Source: an uncultured Acetatifactor sp. (GTDB taxonomy: Bacteria; Bacillota; Clostridia; Lachnospirales; Lachnospiraceae). From it: DNA of 64,000 bases. Position 1 is the stretch's first letter. Each line of letters begins with the position of its first letter. Location: positions 16,683 through 80,682 of the forward strand of contig CAJULV010000012.1 of assembly GCA_910587555.1 (NCBI GenBank). Reading direction: 5' to 3'. The position numbers and the translations under genes were made by a program. A model generated the notes under the pieces. It was not told the DNA's origin. It worked only from the letters and a program-made list of their open reading frames with translations, and made no database searches. Of the stretch, positions 58,470 through 64,000 are shown piece after piece.

Positions 58470-60674
58470 ATGAAATATGGAAAAGGGATTGCGGCGCTGC
58501 TCTGCACGGCGCTGCTGGCGGGAACACTGGCCGGATGCGGAAAGAAGGAGGCGGACGCCGGTATGGAGCCTGTAAAGGGCAGATATACGGAAAGGGAAGA
58601 GGCCCTGCCGACGGAGCTGGAGGGCTGGACGGTGAAGCAGATGTTTCTCGAAGAAGAAAAGGTTCACCTCCTTGCCGCGGGGAATGAGGAGGGAAAGATT
58701 GTTCTTCGGGAATGGGCCCAGACGGATGACGGCTTTGCCGATGTGACCCGGGACTGGATGGCGGGATTGGAATTGCCGGTTTCCGGGGAATGGGTGGAGC
58801 TGCGGCTGCTTGTGCCCGGGGAGGGGAAGCGCTGTCTGTATGCCGGCTATGTGGAAACGGGAGAGGAAGATTTTAAAGCCCATCTGTGGACCGGGGAAAA
58901 CGGGGATGTAAAAGACATTACGCCTGAAAAATGGAAAACATTCATTGAAGAGTTGGGCGGATATGAGATGCCCACGGGGATTGCGGCGCTGGATAACGGG
59001 ACATTGGCAGTCTTATCCTACACATCTGCGGATATCCTGGATGGACAGGACGGCACTGTCCTGGAAAGCGGAGAAATGTCCGCGCAATATGACAATATCG
59101 TGTCCGACGGGAAAAACATCTGGATCTATGCCGCATATTCGGACAATGCCGGGCTTACCCTTGAAAAACGGGAGGAAGGAAAGGCGAACGACGTTGAGAC
59201 GGTGACATTTCCGCAGGGGGACGGTCAAATGCACTTTTGTTCCATGAAGGACGGGACGCTTGTTCTGGCGGGAGAGGATGGGATTTTCCGCGGAACGAAA
59301 GATGCCGGGGCAGAGGGAGGCGCCGCCTGGGAGAAGCTCATGGCCGGGGTGGAGACAGACTTTGGGTTGTCGGACCGCTGGTGTACGGGGATTGCCGCCC
59401 GGGAGGACGGCGTCATATATGCCCTGTTTCAGAAATCCGGCGGCGGATCGCTGCTGAAAAAGTACGAGTATGACCCTGATGCGGTGATTGAAGTGACGGA
59501 AGAACTGAAACTGTATACCGTATATGAGAGCGCGCTGCTGAACCAGGCGGCTGCCATGTACCACAGGGAACATCCGGAAGTAATGATTTCCATAGAATAT
59601 GAATATCCACGGTATTATTACGGTGAGACAGATTATAATGCGGTGTACCAGAAGCTGAATACCATGCTCATGGGGGACGAGGCGCCGGATATTCTGGTGA
59701 TGGATCATCTGGATATCGATTCCTACGCGGATAAGGGGTTACTGGAGGATATCAATGACATAGTGGGTCCCATGGAGGAGAAAGGAGAGCTGCTTTCCAA
59801 TATCACGTCTGCGTATTTGCGGGAGGACGGCCATAGATATGTGATACCCCTGGAATTTTCCTTCAATATGGCGGTGGGCAGAGACATCACGGCAGAGGAT
59901 ATGGCATCCGTGGAAGCGCTGGCGGCATTCCTTGCGGCACAGGATTGCAGCTATATGGGCCCGCTGACGGTAAGCGAGCTGGCCGACAGGTTTTATCCTT
60001 ATTTCTGTAATGAAATTGTAGACGGAAAACGGCTGGATCCGGAGGCTTTGGGAAGGTATCTGGAGGCTCTGAAAGTCATAGGGGATAACAGCGGGATTCT
60101 GGAGGCCCATGATAAGGACAGCCGGGCCTGCAATGTGTGGGAGCTGGCATCCGAGGCAAAGCTGGCGTTCGAAAACGTGGAAGGCTTTAACAATGCAATG
60201 TTTCCTCTGGCGGTTAGGGACTATATTCAGGGAGAATTTGCCGCTTTTGAGAATTGCTTCATTCCCATGCTGCAGATGGGCATCTGCGTGAAAAGCGGTT
60301 ATAAGGACAGGGCAGGGGATTTTCTGAAATATATTCTCTCGGAAACCGTCCAGCAGACAGATGCCTACGGCGGATTTCCCGTCAATGCGGCGGCGCTGGA
60401 GGAAAATGCCCGCAAGGACAGGTCCGAAGCGGAGGCGGAGACCGAAATCATGGCAGACGGAGCAGCGGTGGAATTCCGCATCGGCTCCTATTCACAGGAG
60501 ACGGCGGATAAGCTCACGGACATGTGCAGAGAGTTGGAGCGGCCCGCAGGCGAGGATGAGAAAATCCGGGAGGTGCTGACGGAAGCCCTGGAGGGATATC
60601 TGAAGGGAACACAGTCGCTGGAGGAGACGGTCAGGAAGACGGAGGACGGGCTGAAGATGTATCTGGCGGAATGA
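58470..60674 (+). CDS. Large lipoprotein with extracellular solute-binding domain
   Basis: A 734-residue lipoprotein. The signal peptide (KYGKGIAALLCTALLAGTLAGC) has lipobox LAGC. Residues about 30-340 form a beta-rich, propeller-like region without a family I recognise. From about 345 (LYTVYESALLNQAAAMYHREHPEVMISIEYEY, LNTMLMGDEAPDILVMDHLDIDSYADKGLLEDIND) it is a family 1 sugar-binding protein. No permease or ATPase gene is adjacent, so it may serve a distant transporter or act as a sensor. ATG 58470 was chosen because GGAGGAAGG lies just upstream; an ATG at 58455 is inside that site. Confidence 0.85.
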   Translation: MKYGKGIAALLCTALLAGTLAGCGKKEADAGMEPVKGRYTEREEALPTELEGWTVKQMFLEEEKVHLLAAGNEEGKIVLREWAQTDDGFADVTRDWMAGLELPVSGEWVELRLLVPGEGKRCLYAGYVETGEEDFKAHLWTGENGDVKDITPEKWKTFIEELGGYEMPTGIAALDNGTLAVLSYTSADILDGQDGTVLESGEMSAQYDNIVSDGKNIWIYAAYSDNAGLTLEKREEGKANDVETVTFPQGDGQMHFCSMKDGTLVLAGEDGIFRGTKDAGAEGGAAWEKLMAGVETDFGLSDRWCTGIAAREDGVIYALFQKSGGGSLLKKYEYDPDAVIEVTEELKLYTVYESALLNQAAAMYHREHPEVMISIEYEYPRYYYGETDYNAVYQKLNTMLMGDEAPDILVMDHLDIDSYADKGLLEDINDIVGPMEEKGELLSNITSAYLREDGHRYVIPLEFSFNMAVGRDITAEDMASVEALAAFLAAQDCSYMGPLTVSELADRFYPYFCNEIVDGKRLDPEALGRYLEALKVIGDNSGILEAHDKDSRACNVWELASEAKLAFENVEGFNNAMFPLAVRDYIQGEFAAFENCFIPMLQMGICVKSGYKDRAGDFLKYILSETVQQTDAYGGFPVNAAALEENARKDRSEAEAETEIMADGAAVEFRIGSYSQETADKLTDMCRELERPAGEDEKIREVLTEALEGYLKGTQSLEETVRKTEDGLKMYLAE

Positions 60675-60788
60675 GTTTCTGACGTAGTGAGAGGCTGTCG
60701 CATTGAGAAATTATGATCCTTAATGGGACAGCCCCGAAAATTATTTCAAAAACATACCAAAAAAACGAATAAAAAAGTAAAAAAATAA

Positions 60789-60817
60789 TTGACATTTATA
60801 CCATATGGTGATATTAT
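60789..60817 (+). promoter_or_regulatory. Promoter of tRNA-Leu(AAG)
   Basis: TTGACA (60789-60794), 17-base spacer, TATTAT (60812-60817), twenty bases before the tRNA. A GGCTGTC/GACAGCC stem at about 60692-60733 may end the upstream gene. Confidence 0.8.
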
Positions 60818-60837
60818 AGCACATGTGCAAAGCACAG

Positions 60838-60921
60838 GCGGAAGTGTCGGAACTGGCAGACGAGCAAGACTAAGGATCTTGTGGCAGCAATGCCGTGTGG
60901 GTTCAAGTCCCATCTTCCGCA
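60838..60921 (+). tRNA. tRNA-Leu, anticodon AAG
   Basis: Acceptor arms GCGGAAG (60838-60844) and CTTCCGC (60914-60920), discriminator A. Anticodon stem CAAGA/TCTTG encloses CTAAGGA, giving AAG (inosine after editing, reads CUU/CUC). Long class II variable arm and GGTTCAAGTCC T-arm are present. CCA is not encoded. Confidence 0.95.
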
Positions 60922-60988
60922 TTTGACGGCGCGAAGCAGAACACATGGGGTTCAGGTTTCGCGCTGTTTTGCGCAGTGGATGAAACGT

Positions 60989-61037
60989 GCTGCAGACTTA
61001 ACGATTTTCCAGTAAAATCAGAGTTTGCAGCTTTTTT
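60989..61037 (+). terminator. Terminator of tRNA-Leu(AAG)
   Basis: GCTGCAGACT (60989-60998) pairs with AGTTTGCAGC (61022-61031); inside, GATTTT pairs with AAAATC; TTTTTT follows. It is a relative of the broken terminator after tRNA-Leu(UAG). Confidence 0.85.
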
Positions 61038-61095
61038 AATAGTAAATTTGCATTGTCCGGATGTCAGAAGATGTGAAAGGCCGAAACCTTTTTAC

Positions 61096-61124
61096 TTGAT
61101 GTTTTGGAGAGAGATTGATATAAT
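61096..61124 (+). promoter_or_regulatory. Promoter of the second hybrid kinase gene
   Basis: TTGATG (61096-61101), 17-base spacer, TATAAT (61119-61124). Transcription from about 61131 rules against a translation start at 61137. Confidence 0.65.
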
Positions 61125-61247
61125 AGATTTCGGACAATGGAAAATGCGATGTGTTCCTATTTGCAGGACTTGGGCAAACAGAAACATAATACGGCGCCGG
61201 CTGCGATGTCAGAAATACAGTTTACATATTCGGGAGGAAGTAGCAGG

Positions 61248-63857
61248 ATGAAGAGAGAGAGAAGAGAAGAGAAATCAATCCGTTTTCTGATTTTCAGTAT
61301 TATCGGAGTCTCTGTCCTGATTGTCGGATTATTTACACTGCTGTCCATATATATGAACAAGAAGAGTTCTGATACGATTGAAGAAGTGGGCAAGCTCTAC
61401 ATGAACGGGATGAACGAACAGATCGTTCTGCACTATGAGACCGTTATCGGGCTTCGTCTGTCACAGGTAAGCGCGATAGCAGATACGGCTGACTTTGATG
61501 TGAGCAGCAGGGAGGAGCAGCTTCGGGACCTGGAATACAGTGCGGCGGCCAGGGGATTCAGCTATCTGGCGCTTTGCTCGGAAGAGGGGGCGCTGGAAAT
61601 GATTTACGGAGATATGGTAGAGGTACTGGATCCGGAGCCGTTTCTGCGCAGCCTGCTCAACGACCAGCAGAAGCTTGCCGTGGCGAAGGACGTGAAGGGC
61701 AACAGCGCTGTCCTGATGGGGGTGCCCTTTACCTGGACAATGGCGGACGGAGAGAAATGCATCTCCCTGATCGGGGGATTTTCCACGGAATATATGAACA
61801 GTGTCCTGTTTCTGGATGAGGATGAGGCGCTGGTGGATTCATACATCATACGCAGGGACGGCAGCTATGTTTTCCGAAGCAATGAAATGCTGCACAAGAA
61901 TTATTTCGAGAACGTTTATGATGTGTTCGGGAGCCGGGAGAGGGACGTTGCGGAGCAGTATGTGAAGGAACTGCAGGCCGCCATGGAACAGGGGGAGAAC
62001 TTTTCGGCGGTTCTGAGCGGGGAAAAGTCAAAATTTCATCTGTATTGCATCAACCTTCCCTACAGTGAGTGGTATCTGGTGACCGTCATGCCATTTGCCT
62101 CTCTGGACATTCTGATTCGGGACATGGGACAAGACTGGACGTATATGGTATACTTGGTGTGCGGCATTGTGATGGTGGCGCTGCTGCTGATCTTTGCACA
62201 GAGCCTTCAGATTGTGAGAAAGCAGGTAGCAGCCCTGAAAGCTGCCAATGAGACGGCCAACCGGGAGCAGCGTGCCGCGGAAATCGCCAGGAGGGAAGCG
62301 GAACATGCCAATAAGGCGAAGAGCGAATTCCTGTCCAATATGAGCCACGATATCCGGACGCCCATGAATGCCATTGTGGGGATGACCACCATTGCCATTG
62401 CGAACATGAATAACATGGAGCAGGTACAGAACTGCCTGCGGAAGATTGCGTTGTCCAGCAAGCACCTGCTGGGTCTCATCAACGATGTACTGGATATGTC
62501 CAAGATTGAGAGCGGCAAGATGACATTGAATATGGATCAGGTGTCCCTGCGGGAGGTTATGGACAGCATTGTGAGCATCGTACAGCCTCAGGTAAAGGCG
62601 AAGGGGCAGTACTTTAATATTTTTATCAACGATATCTCGGTGGAAAATGTATGCTGTGACAGCGTAAGGCTGAATCAGGTTCTGATTAATCTGCTGGGCA
62701 ACGCGGTAAAATTCACGCCGGAGAAGGGGGCTATCAATGTAACCCTTTATGAAGAAGAGTCTCCGAAGGGGGAAGACTATATCAGAACGCATCTCCTGGT
62801 GACGGACAACGGCATCGGCATGTCGGAGGAGTATCAGAAGAAGATATTTGACTCCTTCAGCCGGGAGGACACGGCCAGAGTTCAGAAGACGGAAGGCACC
62901 GGGCTGGGGATGGCCATTACGAAGTATATTGTGGATGCCATGGAAGGCTCGATTCAGGTGCGGAGCGAACTGGGAAGGGGCAGTGAATTTCATGTGGTGC
63001 TGGATCTGCTGAAGGCGACGGTGCAGGAGGCGGATATGGTGCTTCCCGACTGGAAGATGCTGGTGGTGGACGACGACGAGCAGCTGTGTGAAAGCGCGGT
63101 TGCCTCACTGAAATCCATCGGCGTCAGTCCGGACTGGTGTCTGAATGCGGAGGATGCCATCAAGATGGTGGAGGAGCGCCATAAGCGGCATGACGATTAC
63201 CAGATTATCCTTCTGGACTGGAAGCTTCCGGGAAAGGACGGGATTACCGCGGCCCGAGAAATCAGGAGAAACTACGGAAACAACATACCCATACTGCTGA
63301 TATCCGCTTATGATTGGAGCGAGATTGAGGATGAGGCAAAGGAAGCGGGAGTGACAGGGTTTATCGCGAAGCCGCTTTTCAAGTCCACCTTATTTTATGG
63401 GCTGAAACCCTATGCGGAGGATGTTTTGGGGGGGAAGGAACGGAGAGAGAAGCCTGCAGCGGCGGAGCGTGTAGTCCTGAAGGGCAGGAGAATCCTGCTG
63501 GCGGAGGACAACGAAATCAACTGGGAGATTGCCAACGAGCTGCTCTCGGCGCTGGGGCTGGAACTGGAGTGGGCGGAAAACGGGCAGATCTGCCTGGAGA
63601 AATTCAGTCGGTCGCCGGTAAACTATTATGACGCGATTCTGATGGATGTCCGGATGCCGGTGATGAACGGGTATGAGGCCACGGCCGCGATCCGCGCCCT
63701 GGACAGGAAGGACGCGTCACTGCCCGTAATCGCCATGACGGCGGACGCCTTTGCGGAGGATGTGAAGAAATGCCTGGACAGCGGTATGAACGCCCATGTG
63801 GCGAAGCCCATTGAAGTGAGAGAAGTGAGCCGCCTGCTGGAAAAGTTTATGGACTGA
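61248..63857 (+). CDS. Membrane hybrid sensor histidine kinase with two receiver domains
   Basis: An 869-residue kinase. TM1 is at about 14-36, an extracellular Cache-like domain runs to about 305 (YSAAARGFSYLALCSEEG, IRRDGSYVFRSNEML), and TM2 is at about 307-330. His367 is in FLSNMSHDIRTPMNAIVGMTTIAIANM, followed by the ATPase boxes. Receiver 1 carries Asp657 (IILLDWKLPGKDG) and receiver 2 Asp800 (AILMDVRMPVMNG). No HPt or DNA-binding domain is present. ATG 61248 follows GGGAGGAAG; the longer frames at 61137 and 61206 lie in the leader. From the H box on it closely resembles the kinase at 13.8 kb. Confidence 0.92.
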   Translation: MKRERREEKSIRFLIFSIIGVSVLIVGLFTLLSIYMNKKSSDTIEEVGKLYMNGMNEQIVLHYETVIGLRLSQVSAIADTADFDVSSREEQLRDLEYSAAARGFSYLALCSEEGALEMIYGDMVEVLDPEPFLRSLLNDQQKLAVAKDVKGNSAVLMGVPFTWTMADGEKCISLIGGFSTEYMNSVLFLDEDEALVDSYIIRRDGSYVFRSNEMLHKNYFENVYDVFGSRERDVAEQYVKELQAAMEQGENFSAVLSGEKSKFHLYCINLPYSEWYLVTVMPFASLDILIRDMGQDWTYMVYLVCGIVMVALLLIFAQSLQIVRKQVAALKAANETANREQRAAEIARREAEHANKAKSEFLSNMSHDIRTPMNAIVGMTTIAIANMNNMEQVQNCLRKIALSSKHLLGLINDVLDMSKIESGKMTLNMDQVSLREVMDSIVSIVQPQVKAKGQYFNIFINDISVENVCCDSVRLNQVLINLLGNAVKFTPEKGAINVTLYEEESPKGEDYIRTHLLVTDNGIGMSEEYQKKIFDSFSREDTARVQKTEGTGLGMAITKYIVDAMEGSIQVRSELGRGSEFHVVLDLLKATVQEADMVLPDWKMLVVDDDEQLCESAVASLKSIGVSPDWCLNAEDAIKMVEERHKRHDDYQIILLDWKLPGKDGITAAREIRRNYGNNIPILLISAYDWSEIEDEAKEAGVTGFIAKPLFKSTLFYGLKPYAEDVLGGKERREKPAAAERVVLKGRRILLAEDNEINWEIANELLSALGLELEWAENGQICLEKFSRSPVNYYDAILMDVRMPVMNGYEATAAIRALDRKDASLPVIAMTADAFAEDVKKCLDSGMNAHVAKPIEVREVSRLLEKFMD

Positions 63858-63916
63858 TACCATGGCTGTTCCTGAAAAAATTTTTAGAAAAAATCAAAAA
63901 ATATTCAAATTTCCTC

Positions 63917-63944
63917 TTGCATTTTTTCGGGGGAGTGGTACAAT
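63917..63944 (+). promoter_or_regulatory. Promoter of tRNA-Val
   Basis: TTGCAT (63917-63922), 16-base spacer, TACAAT (63939-63944), ten bases before the tRNA. Confidence 0.65.
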
Positions 63945-63953
63945 AGAGGAGAT

Positions 63954-64000
63954 GGAAGCATAGCTCAGCCGGGATGAGCGTTCGCCTCACACGCGAAAGG
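63954..64000 (+). tRNA. tRNA-Val, anticodon CAC (cut by the window end)
   Basis: The first 47 bases are present: acceptor GGAAGCA, D-arm TAGCTCAGCCGGGATGAGC and anticodon stem TTCGC/GCGAA around CTCACAC, giving CAC (reads GUG). The T-arm and 3' acceptor lie outside the window. Confidence 0.85.

Noticed and set aside
57624..58883. 419-residue minus-strand protein
   Set aside because: Only the last 182 codons make a lipoprotein with signal peptide; the upstream part is antisense to the next gene and its promoter region.
61137..61247. Earlier start codon for the second hybrid kinase
   Set aside because: ATG 61137 is only a few bases after the predicted transcription start and has no ribosome binding site; ATG 61248 has GGGAGGAAG and a normal signal-anchor start.

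Overview
The window looks like chromosomal DNA of a strictly anaerobic gut Firmicute of the Lachnospiraceae type. It has a complete butyryl-CoA pathway (thl-crt-hbd-bcd-etfB-etfA), an iron-sulfur type L-serine dehydratase split into two genes, BceRS-BceAB-like signalling and transport, large hybrid histidine kinases, uronate (kdu/kdg) catabolism and clear AGGAGG ribosome binding sites. Base composition is moderately GC rich (estimated by eye), except for one AT-rich island at about 51.2-53.6 kb.

Layout. 0-9 kb: the start of a zinc alcohol dehydrogenase (minus strand), an AraC regulator followed by an intracellular GH29 alpha-L-fucosidase, a small lipoprotein, and a BceR/BceS two-component pair followed by a BceA/BceB-type transporter with a BceR-like box between them. 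9.5-13.7 kb: an operon of a VTC-type polyphosphate polymerase domain protein, a DUF4956 membrane protein, a CotH-kinase protein and a NodB-type deacetylase. 13.7-17 kb: a PAS hybrid histidine kinase. 17-24 kb: the butyryl-CoA operon, with unusually long spacers that carry hairpins, tandem repeats and a structured element. 24-28.5 kb: a YkgJ-like Cys-cluster protein, a D,D-carboxypeptidase, serine dehydratase (minus strand), RNase P RNA and an ImmA/IrrE remnant. 28.5-33.7 kb: a chemoreceptor, a cytoplasmic BMP-domain protein and a phosphoesterase. 33.7-40.8 kb: two tandem copies of the structured element, a sugar isomerase, an AraC regulator, then kduI-kduD-rpiB-like-eda-kdgK for converting unsaturated uronates to pyruvate and glyceraldehyde 3-phosphate. 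41-46 kb: a PadR/DUF4097 pair, an acyltransferase and a large membrane protein. 46-50.5 kb: asnA (minus strand) and a two-component operon with a third membrane-anchored protein. 50.6-53.6 kb: tRNA-Leu(UAG), a truncated IS66 element and a C-protein-controlled type II restriction-modification system. 53.6-64 kb: a CYTH protein, a DJ-1 protein with a structured leader, GDP-fucose synthase, an M18 aminopeptidase, two lipoproteins, tRNA-Leu(AAG), a second hybrid kinase and the start of tRNA-Val(CAC).

The most unusual signals are: (1) a family of about 140-150 bp nested hairpin elements, three copies plus a fourth 3' module, that end next to the ribosome binding sites of etfA, a sugar isomerase and a bceR-like gene, with stems that differ in sequence but keep pairing; (2) the VTC-DUF4956-CotH-deacetylase operon, a candidate polyphosphate and cell-surface system; (3) a BMP substrate-binding domain without a signal peptide, joined to a ParB-like N-terminal region; (4) the restriction-modification island beside a tRNA-Leu gene. 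All functional statements are read from sequence alone; no database search was possible.
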